A stretch of 32,616 nt of DNA from Alistipes sp. Its GTDB lineage: Bacteria > Bacteroidota > Bacteroidia > Bacteroidales > Rikenellaceae. Below the pieces are notes generated by a model. The model worked only from the letters and a program-made list of their open reading frames with translations. It searched no databases and was not told where the DNA came from. A program made the position numbers and the translations under genes. Below are positions 9,301-16,566 of this stretch, piece after piece (positions within the stretch are counted from its first letter, which is position 1; each line of letters starts with the position of its first letter). Location of the stretch: the NCBI GenBank assembly GCA_017631035.1, contig JAGBUB010000033.1:1-32616 (forward strand). Reading direction: 5' to 3'.

Positions 9301-9526
9301 CGAGGGCTCAACCGAGATTTACGACGAGTTGCGTAAGGGCCACGTTACCTATGTAATCAACACTATCGACGTTAATCAGCACAGCACACGTCGCGACGGT
9401 TATGAGATTCGTCGTGCAGCGGCAGAGAACAACGTGACACTCTTCACATCGTTGGAGACTGTAAGCGTGCTCTTGAACGTATTGGAGGAGATTACATTGG
9501 GTGTTTCAACCATCGACGGTAAGTAA
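6344..9526 (+). CDS. carB: Carbamoyl-phosphate synthase large subunit
   Basis: The product has 1060 residues, close to the 1073 of E. coli CarB. It contains two homologous ATP-grasp halves. The first (about 1-400) opens with [20 protein letters not shown] and makes carboxyphosphate. The second (about 546-925) opens with [20 protein letters not shown] and makes carbamoyl phosphate. An oligomerisation segment lies between them. The C-terminal MGS-like allosteric domain starts near residue 926 ([20 protein letters not shown]) and is the usual binding site for UMP and ornithine. Both halves keep the glycine-rich loops ([12 protein letters not shown] and [11 protein letters not shown]) and the metal-binding EVNPR motifs. 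The ATG overlaps the end of carA by 8 bases, which implies coupled translation. pyrK begins one base after the stop codon. Confidence 0.97.
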   Translation: [1060 protein letters not shown]

Positions 9527-9527
9527 G

Positions 9528-10268
9528 ATGTACAAGAAAGGAATATACACTATCAAGAGTAACCATCCGCTAACGGCTGACGTATGGCGGATGGTACTCG
9601 AGGGTGATACGCAGTGGATTACACGCCCCGGTCAGTTCGTAAATATCGAGCTCGAGGGTCTGTATCTGCGTCGCCCCATCTCTATAAACGATTGGGATGA
9701 GAATACCATCACCATAATCTACAAGGTGGTAGGTCGTGGCACCGAGCAAATGACTTCGATGCAGGCTGGCGATCATCTCGACGTACTCACAGGCCTTGGC
9801 AACGGATTCGACGCCGATGTAGAGTGCCAGAAGCCTCTGTTGGTTGGCGGTGGTGTGGGCGTTCCCCCACTCTATCGTTTGGCTAAGGAGCTTATCGCAC
9901 GTGGCCGCAAGGTGAGCGTAGTGTTGGGCTTCAACACAGAGAAGGAGGTATTCTATGCCGAGGAGTTCCGCGCTTTGGGCATCGATGTATATGTATCGAC
10001 AGCCGACGGCTCGCAGGGTACAAAAGGCTTTGTAACCGACGCTATTCGCGAGAACGCCATCGACTTCGATTTCTTCTACTCGTGCGGTCCGCTACCTATG
10101 CTTAAGGCTCTGTGCGGTTGCACCGAGGTGAGTGGCGAGCTCTCGTTCGAGGAGCGTATGGGCTGTGGCTTTGGCGCTTGTATGGGTTGCAGCTGCAAGA
10201 CCCTTACAGGCAATAAGCGCATCTGCAAGGAGGGTCCCGTAATGAAACGTGAAGAGATAATTTGGTAA
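9528..10268 (+). CDS. pyrK: Dihydroorotate dehydrogenase B, iron-sulfur/FAD electron-transfer subunit
   Basis: The product has 246 residues. It passes electrons from dihydroorotate, oxidised by PyrD, to NAD+. An FAD-binding barrel carries RRPISIND (residues 48-55). The NAD-binding part has LLVGGGVGVPPLYRLAKEL (from about 104) and YSCGPLPML. A C-terminal [2Fe-2S] site is formed by Cys213, Cys218, Cys221 and Cys233 (CX4CX2CX11C, reading GCGFGACMGCSCKT then ICKEGP). The ATG at 9528, one base after the carB stop, is preferred. A GTG start at 9501 would add nine residues inside carB with no family support. The stop overlaps the start of pyrD in TAATG, typical of coupled translation. Confidence 0.95.
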   Translation: MYKKGIYTIKSNHPLTADVWRMVLEGDTQWITRPGQFVNIELEGLYLRRPISINDWDENTITIIYKVVGRGTEQMTSMQAGDHLDVLTGLGNGFDADVECQKPLLVGGGVGVPPLYRLAKELIARGRKVSVVLGFNTEKEVFYAEEFRALGIDVYVSTADGSQGTKGFVTDAIRENAIDFDFFYSCGPLPMLKALCGCTEVSGELSFEERMGCGFGACMGCSCKTLTGNKRICKEGPVMKREEIIW

Positions 10269-11200
10269 TGGAGATGAGTATGGATAAGAAATATGATTTG
10301 TCGGTAGAGTTGTGTGGCGTTAAGTTGGACAACCCCATCATCCCCGCAAGCGGCACATTCGGTTTTGGTCGCGAGCATAACGAGTTTTACGACATCGACA
10401 TCCTCGGTTCAATCTCTATCAAGGGTACTACACGTGAGGCACGCTTTGGTAACCCCACACCCCGCATCGCGGAGTGCCGTTCGGGTTTGATTAACTCGGT
10501 AGGATTGCAGAATCCTGGAGTTGATGCAGTTATCGCAAAGGAGTTGCCCGCACTACGCGAGATTTTCCACAAGCCTATCGTGGCCAACATCAGCGGTTTC
10601 TCTATTGACGAGTATCAGGAGTGCTGTGCCAAGATGGACAAGCAGGAGCAGGTGGCAATCATCGAGGTGAATGTATCGTGCCCCAATGTTCACAACGGAG
10701 GTATGAGCTTCGGTACTCAGCCCGAGATGGCTGCCGAGGTAACACGCGCAGTGAAGGCCGTAACCACCAAACCTGTATTTATCAAGCTCAGCCCCAATGT
10801 GACCGACATTGTGGCTATCGCCAAGGCTTGCGAAGAGGCGGGTGCTGATGGTATTTGCTTGATTAACACACTGCTCGGTATGCGTATCGACACCAAGCGT
10901 CGTCGCCCCGTCATAGCTAATAAGATGGGCGGCTTCTCTGGTCCGGCAATCTTCCCCGTAGCGGTACGTATGGTATATCAGGTGTCGCACGCCTGCTCAA
11001 TTCCCGTAATGGGTTGCGGTGGTGTAGAGTCGGCATCGGATGTTATCGAGATGATGATGGCAGGTGCTACTGCCGTGCAGGTAGGTGCTGCCAACCTCAA
11101 GGATCCCTACGCTTGCAAACGTATCATCGAGGCTCTTCCTGCCGAGATGGAGCGTCTGGGCATCGAGCGATTGAGCGATATTATCGGTATTGTGGAGTAA
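10268..11200 (+). CDS. pyrD: Dihydroorotate dehydrogenase B, catalytic FMN subunit
   Basis: The product has 310 residues and is a class 1B enzyme that oxidises dihydroorotate to orotate and works with PyrK. Motifs are NPIIPASGTFGFG near the N-terminus, GLQNPGVDAV, the catalytic-cysteine loop VNVSCPNV (Cys138; class 1B enzymes use Cys where class 2 uses Ser), LSGPAIFPVAVR-like FMN contacts (GFSGPAIFPVAVR) and GCGGVESASDVIEMMMAGATAVQVG, which binds the FMN phosphate. The chosen ATG at 10268 overlaps the pyrK stop codon. ATGs at 10274 and 10280 are possible alternatives and would shorten the protein by two or four residues. This is the last gene of operon 1 and is followed by a bidirectional terminator. 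Confidence 0.95.
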   Translation: MEMSMDKKYDLSVELCGVKLDNPIIPASGTFGFGREHNEFYDIDILGSISIKGTTREARFGNPTPRIAECRSGLINSVGLQNPGVDAVIAKELPALREIFHKPIVANISGFSIDEYQECCAKMDKQEQVAIIEVNVSCPNVHNGGMSFGTQPEMAAEVTRAVKAVTTKPVFIKLSPNVTDIVAIAKACEEAGADGICLINTLLGMRIDTKRRRPVIANKMGGFSGPAIFPVAVRMVYQVSHACSIPVMGCGGVESASDVIEMMMAGATAVQVGAANLKDPYACKRIIEALPAEMERLGIERLSDIIGIVE

Positions 11201-11222
11201 ATTCTAAATAGGAGATACAACT

Positions 11223-11254
11223 AAAAAGGCTACCCTCGATGGACAGCCTTTTTT
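11223..11254. terminator. Bidirectional intrinsic terminator between pyrD and the LytTR gene
   Basis: GGCT (11228-11231) pairs with AGCC (11245-11248), extended by the flanking A run (11223-11227) and T run (11249-11254), with an inner CC/GG pairing. A and T runs on both sides let it stop transcription from pyrD on the plus strand and from the LytTR gene on the minus strand. A near-copy lies at 20717-20744. Confidence 0.75.
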
Positions 11255-11296
11255 ATTATTTCTAATAAACTTTCATATATTTTTTGACTCACTTCT

Positions 11297-12220
11297 CTAT
11301 GCCTCTTCCTGCTCGTCGTCACTCTGCGCAGTGCCCGAAGGCAGAGCTGAAGCATTGTACTTATCAATCTTCTCGATAAGGTTTTTGAAGTAACTCTTCG
11401 ACACGGGAATAGGCTTGATATCGTCGCTCGAGAGAACAATATAACGAGCCTTGCCACCCTTACGAATATGATTAATCTTCATAACATTTACCATATATGA
11501 GCGGTGGCATCGTACCATACTTGTGTCGGCCAAATTCTCCTCGATGGTCTTGGTACGACTACGCAACATATATGAGAGCAACTTGCCGTTATTCTCGTAG
11601 AAAATCTTTACATAGTTATCCTGCGACTCCATATAGTAGAGCGAATCAGAATTAATCGTAAGTTTCAATGCACCGTTGTAGTCATACAAGTTTATCAACG
11701 AGGGATAAACCACCGATGATTCGGTATTGAGCGACATCTCATACTGCAACATCTGCAACTCCTCGGTCTTGGTTCGATAAGCCGCGTAGAGTGTAATAAT
11801 AGTATAAGGTATAACGATGATGAGCAATATACAGCCAAATGCCTTGAAGACAATATCAACAATGTCCTGTTCGACAGGAGGCACGAATACATAGGTGAAG
11901 TGGGTGTAAAAAATCGAAATGATTACCACCTCGGCCATAACCCACAAGACATATTTCCAAAGCGTGAAGTATATCTTCGATTGCGAGTTATACATTATCA
12001 GTTTGCTAATAGCCAGAATAGCCAATGCAACTACATAGAAAGCCAATGTCGCACCCACGCTCTCGATATTACGCAGACTAATCCACGTAGTATCAGAAAA
12101 TGGGGTATAAATTGCCAAAAACAACACCGAGAAGGTCAAGATAAACACTACCGACGCGATTAGGTAGCGTTTATCAAGCAAAAATTTTGGCAATTCCTTA
12201 TCTTGATATAATTTTGTCAT
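11297..12220 (-). CDS. Membrane-anchored LytTR-family transcriptional regulator
   Basis: The product has 307 residues from the ATG at 12218-12220. An upstream ATG would add 49 residues rich in start-like sequence but without family character, so the shorter form is chosen. After a short cytosolic N-terminus (MTKLYQDKELPKFLLDKRYL) come four hydrophobic segments: VVFILTFSVLFLAIY, LAFYVVALAILAISKLIM, YVLWVMAEVVIISIFY and FGCILLIIVIPYTIITLY. A C-terminal LytTR DNA-binding domain covers about residues 185-290, with YMESQDNYVKIFY, LRSRTKTIEENL, MVRCHRSYMVNV and IPVSKSYF. No receiver domain is present, so the signal is probably sensed through the membrane part. The gene is divergent from fabH across a 221-base intergenic region. 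Whether it regulates the fab genes, itself or something else is unknown. Confidence 0.88.
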   Translation of the reverse strand: MTKLYQDKELPKFLLDKRYLIASVVFILTFSVLFLAIYTPFSDTTWISLRNIESVGATLAFYVVALAILAISKLIMYNSQSKIYFTLWKYVLWVMAEVVIISIFYTHFTYVFVPPVEQDIVDIVFKAFGCILLIIVIPYTIITLYAAYRTKTEELQMLQYEMSLNTESSVVYPSLINLYDYNGALKLTINSDSLYYMESQDNYVKIFYENNGKLLSYMLRSRTKTIEENLADTSMVRCHRSYMVNVMKINHIRKGGKARYIVLSSDDIKPIPVSKSYFKNLIEKIDKYNASALPSGTAQSDDEQEEA

Positions 12221-12330
12221 TGAAGTTTCGATAAATAATCTGTGCAAATATCGTAATTTTACTGCAAAAAACATCGAGTTTACCCCTAAAAAAGTGATTT
12301 TCGTCACAAAAAGGTACTTTCGACCGCAGG

Positions 12331-12344
12331 TGTGATGCATTACA
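12331..12344. promoter_or_regulatory. Candidate operator in the fabH / LytTR intergenic region
   Basis: TGTGATGCATTACA is an inverted repeat with six of seven pairs, centred on ATGCAT. It covers the place where the -33 element of the fabH promoter should lie (about 20 bases before the -7 box at 12357). A bound repressor would block RNA polymerase. Only one copy was seen. Confidence 0.3.
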
Positions 12345-12356
12345 AGTGGTTTTCGA

Positions 12357-12364
12357 TAATTTTG
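12357..12364 (+). promoter_or_regulatory. -7 box of the fabH-fabF-fabG operon
   Basis: TAATTTTG matches TAnnTTTG. It gives a leader of about 70 bases to the fabH ATG at 12442. The -33 position is replaced by the inverted repeat at 12331-12344. Confidence 0.45.
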
Positions 12365-12441
12365 CACCCGACGTTTGAAAAGCGCTAATTACACTTGGCG
12401 CCAACAAACAAATAGTATTTACGAAAACCAAAATTGCTTTA

Positions 12442-13395
12442 ATGAAGATTATCGGAACGGGCAGGGCTCATCCTGCCAAAGTTGTAACAAATGCGATGCT
12501 CGAAGGATTCCTCGACACGAGCGACGAGTGGATACGCACACGCACAGGCATTACCGAGCGACGTGTTATCAGTTCGGAGCGATTGGAGGATTTAGCCACC
12601 GAAGCCTCACTCAAAGCTATTGAGGATGCCGGTTTGACACCTAACGAGATCGACTACATAATTTGCTCGAATGTTGTCAACGAGTACATCACCCCGGGCC
12701 TTAGCTGCATCGTGCAGGGAGCCATTGGCGCTAAGTGTGCTTGTGTAGATATAAACGTTGCCTGCTCTGGATTTATCTACGCACTCGATATGGCCGACGA
12801 CCGTATCCGTAGTGGCAAAGCTCGCAACATTTTGGTAGTGGCAGCCGAGGAGCCCACACGAATGGTTGACTGGGAGGACCGCTCACTATGCGTATTGTTT
12901 GGCGACGGAGCTGGTGCAGTTGTTGTAAGTGGAGGAGATGGTATGATTTGTTCACGCCTGACCACAACATCAAAGACCGACTGCTTGTACTACGTTCGTA
13001 AGCTGGAGTCTACTCCCTACATCACCAAGGATGAGTATTCGGCGCCGATGTATATGAATGGCAAGGAGGTATTCAAGACTGCCGTACTCTCGTCGTCGCG
13101 CGACATTAAGACTCTGCTCGACAAGGCTGGTCTGCGCCCCGCCGATATTAAATATTATGTGTTGCACCAGGCCAATATGCGAATCATCGAGGCTATTGCC
13201 AATTGGCTGAAGCTCGACCTGGACCACTTCCCAACTAACGTGGAGCGTTGTGGTAACACCTCATCGGCCAGCATACCTCTGTTGCTCGACGAGCTTTCAC
13301 GTAATGGCAAGTTGCAGCGTGGCGACAAAATTTTGATGAGTGCTTTTGGTGCAGGATTTACCACCGGAGCTTGTATTATTGAATGGACAAAGTAA
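12442..13395 (+). CDS. fabH: Beta-ketoacyl-ACP synthase III
   Basis: The product has 317 residues, the normal size. The enzyme starts fatty-acid synthesis by condensing an acyl-CoA (acetyl- or branched acyl-CoA) with malonyl-ACP in the cytosol. The catalytic triad is visible as Cys108 (DINVACSGF), His242 (VLHQANMRII) and Asn272 (CGNTSSASIP). Other family motifs are RTGITERR (residues 34-41) and LFGDGAGAVVV (152-162). The first gene of a three-gene fab operon, it ends 17 bases before the preferred fabF start. A possible fabF ATG at 13383 lies inside its end. Confidence 0.96.
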   Translation: MKIIGTGRAHPAKVVTNAMLEGFLDTSDEWIRTRTGITERRVISSERLEDLATEASLKAIEDAGLTPNEIDYIICSNVVNEYITPGLSCIVQGAIGAKCACVDINVACSGFIYALDMADDRIRSGKARNILVVAAEEPTRMVDWEDRSLCVLFGDGAGAVVVSGGDGMICSRLTTTSKTDCLYYVRKLESTPYITKDEYSAPMYMNGKEVFKTAVLSSSRDIKTLLDKAGLRPADIKYYVLHQANMRIIEAIANWLKLDLDHFPTNVERCGNTSSASIPLLLDELSRNGKLQRGDKILMSAFGAGFTTGACIIEWTK

Positions 13396-13412
13396 AAAAA
13401 GAAAATATCATA

Positions 13413-14666
13413 ATGGAACAAAGAGTAGTTATCACCGGTGTAGGCGTTATCTCACCGATTGGAAATAACATCACCGATTTCTGGCAGAGCCTCGAGCAGG
13501 GTAAGTGCGGAATCGACTTTATCAAGGGTATGGAGGGCTACGAGTTGCCCATTAGCGTAGCAGGCCAGGTAAAGGACTTCTCACCCGAGGAGAATGGCTT
13601 GGAGCGCAACGACGTGCGTCGTAACGACACATACTGCCAGTATGCTTTGGCAGCGGCTTATCAGGCTATGCAGGACAGCGGTCTTAAGAGTGACGAGAAC
13701 ATCGCTCCCGAGCGTTTGGGCACATATATCGGCTCTGGTATTGGCGGTATGCACACCTTTGTAAACGAGACCGACAAGTTGCTCCACGAGGGCGTACACC
13801 GAATCTCACCCCTCTTCATTCCGATGATGATTGGCAATATCGCTGCAGGTAATGTAGCTATCAAGTACAATGCACAGGGCGTATGTCTGCCCGTAGTAAC
13901 AGCTTGTGCTACAGGCACTCACTCAGCAGGCGAGGCTTACCGTGCCATCAAGCACGGCTATGCTGATGCTATCATTGCAGGTGGCTCTGAGGCTACAATC
14001 CACCCTCTTGCAATCGGTGGTTTTGCCAACAGCAAGGCTCTCTCACGTTCGACAGACCCAAAGAATGCATCAACACCCTTCAGCGCTAACCGTAGCGGTT
14101 TCGTTATGGGCGAGGGTGCCGGCGTTTTGGTTTTGGAGTCGTTGGAGAACGCTCTTAAGCGTGGCGCTAAGATCTATGCCGAGGTTGTAGGTTATGGTAA
14201 CAGCTGCGATGCTCACCACGTAACAGCTCCTTCACCCGATGGTATTCCCGCTTCGCGCGCCATTAAGCAGTCGCTCACCGAGGCTGGGTTCGACGCAGAC
14301 AAGGATTTGCTCTACATCAACGCTCACGGTACATCTACTCCCTTGAACGATAAGTCGGAGACAGCGGCTATCAAGCTCGCATTGGGCGAGGAGGCTGCAC
14401 GCAAGGCTATGATTAGCTCTACAAAATCGATGACAGGCCATATGTTGGGTGCTGCGGGTGCCGTTGAGCTCATTGCTTGTACACTTGCCCTGAAGAATGG
14501 CATTGTGCCCCCCACCATTGGTTATAGTGAGCCTGACCCCGAGTGTGATTTGGACTATGTTCCCAACGCATCACGCAAGGCCGATTTGACAATTGCAATT
14601 TCAAACTCATTGGGCTTTGGCGGTCACAACAGCTGTGTGGCTCTACGCAAGTGGTCTAACGAGTAA
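13413..14666 (+). CDS. fabF: Beta-ketoacyl-ACP synthase II
   Basis: The product has 417 residues from the ATG at 13413, giving the standard N-terminus MEQRVVITGVGVISPIG. An in-frame ATG at 13383 overlaps fabH and would add ten lysine-rich residues. FabF elongates acyl-ACP with malonyl-ACP. The condensing-enzyme triad is Cys165 (VVTACATGTHSA), His305 (NAHGTSTPLND) and His343 (KSMTGHMLGAAGA), with Lys338 nearby. GEGAGVLVLES and SNSLGFGGHN are also typical. It lies between fabH and fabG with no separate promoter seen. The acyl carrier protein gene is not in the window. Confidence 0.96.
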   Translation: MEQRVVITGVGVISPIGNNITDFWQSLEQGKCGIDFIKGMEGYELPISVAGQVKDFSPEENGLERNDVRRNDTYCQYALAAAYQAMQDSGLKSDENIAPERLGTYIGSGIGGMHTFVNETDKLLHEGVHRISPLFIPMMIGNIAAGNVAIKYNAQGVCLPVVTACATGTHSAGEAYRAIKHGYADAIIAGGSEATIHPLAIGGFANSKALSRSTDPKNASTPFSANRSGFVMGEGAGVLVLESLENALKRGAKIYAEVVGYGNSCDAHHVTAPSPDGIPASRAIKQSLTEAGFDADKDLLYINAHGTSTPLNDKSETAAIKLALGEEAARKAMISSTKSMTGHMLGAAGAVELIACTLALKNGIVPPTIGYSEPDPECDLDYVPNASRKADLTIAISNSLGFGGHNSCVALRKWSNE

Positions 14667-14679
14667 TAAAGCTATAGAT

Positions 14680-15432
14680 ATGAAACTTTTGGAAGGTAAG
14701 GTGGCCATCGTTACTGGTGCAGGACGAGCTACCGGTATTGGTAAAGCTGTGGCTGTGCGCTTTGCAGAGCAGGGTGCCGATGTAGCCATCGTTGTTCGTA
14801 CTATCAATGAGACTACCAACTCTATCGTAAGCGAGTTGGAGTCGCACGGCGTAAAGGCAAAGGCTTATGTTACCGATGCATCGTCGTTCGAGGGCGTGCA
14901 CGAGGTGGTAAAGCAGGTGGTAGCCGATTTTGGACGTGTTGATGTGCTGGTAAACAACGCAGGCATTACAAAGGACGGCCTTATGATGCGTATGACAGAG
15001 TCGCAGTGGGACGATGTGATTAACACCAATCTCAAGTCGGCTTTCAACTTCATCCACGCCGTAACTCCCGTTATGGCCCGCCAGCGCAGCGGCTCGATTA
15101 TTAATATGTCGTCTGTAGTAGGCGTATCGGGTAACGCAGGCCAGTGTAACTACTCGGCCTCAAAGGCTGGTATGATTGGTCTTGCAAAGTCGATTGCCAA
15201 GGAGATGGGACCTCGCGGCATTCGTGCCAACGCCATTGCTCCTGGTTTCATCGAGACCGATATGACAAACAGCCTTCCGCAGGAGGTTCGCGACGGATGG
15301 TATCAGCAGATTCCTTTGCGTCGTGGTGGCACAACAGAGGATGTTGCCAACGTGGCATTGTTCCTGGCTAGCGACCTCTCGTCGTATGTGAGTGGTCAGG
15401 TTATCAACTGCTGTGGCGCAATGAACTGCTAA
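14680..15432 (+). CDS. fabG: 3-oxoacyl-ACP reductase (short-chain dehydrogenase)
   Basis: The product has 250 residues from the ATG at 14680, 13 bases after the fabF stop. It reduces 3-ketoacyl-ACP with NADPH. The Rossmann dinucleotide motif reads TGAGRATGIG (12-21), followed by NNAG (92-95). The catalytic Ser145-Tyr158-Lys162 lies in SSVVGVSGNAGQCNYSASKAG. APGFIETDM is the usual substrate-loop motif. The extreme C-terminus is odd: where FabG usually has a VDGGM-like ending, this protein reads INCCGAMNC, with three cysteines in its last seven residues. It closes the fab operon and is followed by a strong terminator. Confidence 0.92.
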   Translation: MKLLEGKVAIVTGAGRATGIGKAVAVRFAEQGADVAIVVRTINETTNSIVSELESHGVKAKAYVTDASSFEGVHEVVKQVVADFGRVDVLVNNAGITKDGLMMRMTESQWDDVINTNLKSAFNFIHAVTPVMARQRSGSIINMSSVVGVSGNAGQCNYSASKAGMIGLAKSIAKEMGPRGIRANAIAPGFIETDMTNSLPQEVRDGWYQQIPLRRGGTTEDVANVALFLASDLSSYVSGQVINCCGAMNC

Positions 15433-15469
15433 AACAAGCATAAACAGGTATATAATACCTCTCTATACT

Positions 15470-15499
15470 GCAGTATCGCACGAGCGATACTGCTTTTTT
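15470..15499 (+). terminator. Strong intrinsic terminator after fabG
   Basis: GCAGTATCGC (15470-15479) pairs perfectly with GCGATACTGC (15484-15493) around the four-base loop ACGA and is followed by six T. It separates the fab operon from pyrF. Confidence 0.92.
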
Positions 15500-15511
15500 A
15501 TTTTGTGGCTA

Positions 15512-15542
15512 TTGTTATTCTCGTTGGAATGTGCTAAATTTA
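15512..15542 (+). promoter_or_regulatory. Candidate promoter of pyrimidine operon 2
   Basis: A TTG (15512-15514) stands 20 bases before TAAATTTA (15535-15542), one base off TAnnTTTG. The spacing fits the Bacteroidota -33/-7 pattern. The start point would be near 15547 and pyrF begins at 15584. No leader ORF or attenuator is visible here, in contrast to operon 1. Confidence 0.4.
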
Positions 15543-15583
15543 CACTTTGAAAAGTAACTATAATCAAAAAATCAGACAACCCA

Positions 15584-16285
15584 ATGAGCAATAGAGATGT
15601 AATCATTGCGTGTGACTTCGACAGTGCCGAGACCACGCTCGCTTTTCTTGATAAATTCACCGATTGCAAGCCTTTCGTAAAGATTGGTATGGAACTTTAT
15701 TACGCTGCAGGCCCCTCAATTGTTAAGGAGATTAAGGCTCGCGGCCACAAGATTTTCCTCGATCTTAAGTTGCACGATATTCCCAACACGGTAAAGAAGT
15801 CGATGGCCGTACTCTCGAAGATGGATGTTGATATGTGCAACCTGCACGCCGCTGGTACTATCGAGATGATGAAGGCTGCCCTCGAGGGCCTCACTCGCGA
15901 GGATGGCACTCGTCCCCTGCTTATCGCCGTAACTCAGCTTACATCGACAAGCGAGGAGCGTATGCAGAAGGATCTTTTGATTAACGCATCAATCAACGAT
16001 ACAATCGTTCACTACGCCAAGAATGCACAGGTGGCAGGTCTTGATGGTGTTGTTTGCTCTCCGCTGGAGGCCGGTATGGTTAAGGAGGCTTGCGGCAAGG
16101 AGTTCGTGACCGTTACTCCCGGTGTACGTTTTGCCGATGGCGAGATTGGTGACCAGGTACGCGTAACAACCCCTGCGCGCGCCAAGGAGATTGGCACCGA
16201 CTACATCGTAGTGGGTCGTCCTATCACAAGCGCTGCCGACCCCGTTGCAGCATACAAGCGTTGTATGGCAGAGTTTGCCGAGTAA
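15584..16285 (+). CDS. pyrF: Orotidine 5'-phosphate decarboxylase
   Basis: The product has 233 residues, the size of the short bacterial (group I) OMP decarboxylases. It converts OMP to UMP, the last step of the pathway. The catalytic charged network is visible as Lys33 ([10 protein letters not shown]) and the signature [13 protein letters not shown] with Asp60, Lys62 and Asp65. The phosphate-binding end has [17 protein letters not shown] and [11 protein letters not shown]. It is the first gene of operon 2. The glutaredoxin-like gene begins three bases after its stop. Confidence 0.96.
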   Translation: MSNRDVIIACDFDSAETTLAFLDKFTDCKPFVKIGMELYYAAGPSIVKEIKARGHKIFLDLKLHDIPNTVKKSMAVLSKMDVDMCNLHAAGTIEMMKAALEGLTREDGTRPLLIAVTQLTSTSEERMQKDLLINASINDTIVHYAKNAQVAGLDGVVCSPLEAGMVKEACGKEFVTVTPGVRFADGEIGDQVRVTTPARAKEIGTDYIVVGRPITSAADPVAAYKRCMAEFAE

Positions 16286-16288
16286 AAA

Positions 16289-16549
16289 ATGAAAAAAGTA
16301 AAACTGTTTTATCTACAGCATTGCCCCTTCTGCAAGAAGGCATTTCGCTATATCGAAGAGGCAAAGTTAAAACACCCCGAGCTGGCCGACCTGGAGATTG
16401 AACTAATCGAGGAGTCGGAGCAGGCCGATGTGGCCGATAAGTATGACTACTACTATGTGCCGACCTTCTATGTCGATGGACAGAAGGTGCACGAAGGTGG
16501 CATCTATTACGAGGAGGTAGAGCAGATTTTACTCAGTTGTTTGGAATAA
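16289..16549 (+). CDS. Glutaredoxin-like thiol-disulfide protein
   Basis: The product has 86 residues with a thioredoxin-fold pattern. Strand 1 (KKVKLFYLQ) is followed directly by the redox motif CPFC (Cys12, Cys15), and a cis-proline loop YVPTF (Pro58) precedes VDGQKVHEGG. Size and motif fit glutaredoxin or a NrdH-like protein, which reduce disulfides or glutathione adducts. The gene sits three bases after pyrF and 17 bases before pyrE. It is probably cotranscribed with them, though its link to pyrimidine synthesis is unknown. Substrate and electron donor cannot be told from the sequence. Confidence 0.8.
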   Translation: MKKVKLFYLQHCPFCKKAFRYIEEAKLKHPELADLEIELIEESEQADVADKYDYYYVPTFYVDGQKVHEGGIYYEEVEQILLSCLE

Positions 16550-16566
16550 ATTAAATACTATATATT

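Noticed and set aside
9501-9527. GTG start for PyrK 27 bases upstream of the chosen ATG
   Set aside because: It lies inside carB and adds residues without family support. The ATG one base after the carB stop is a normal coupled start.
12221-12367. Longer LytTR protein with 49 extra N-terminal residues
   Set aside because: The added part has no family character, and the ATG at 12220 gives the normal N-terminus before the first membrane helix.
14593-14679. Start of FabG inside fabF
   Set aside because: It overlaps the fabF reading frame. The ATG at 14680 gives the standard FabG N-terminus (MKLLEGKVAIVTG).
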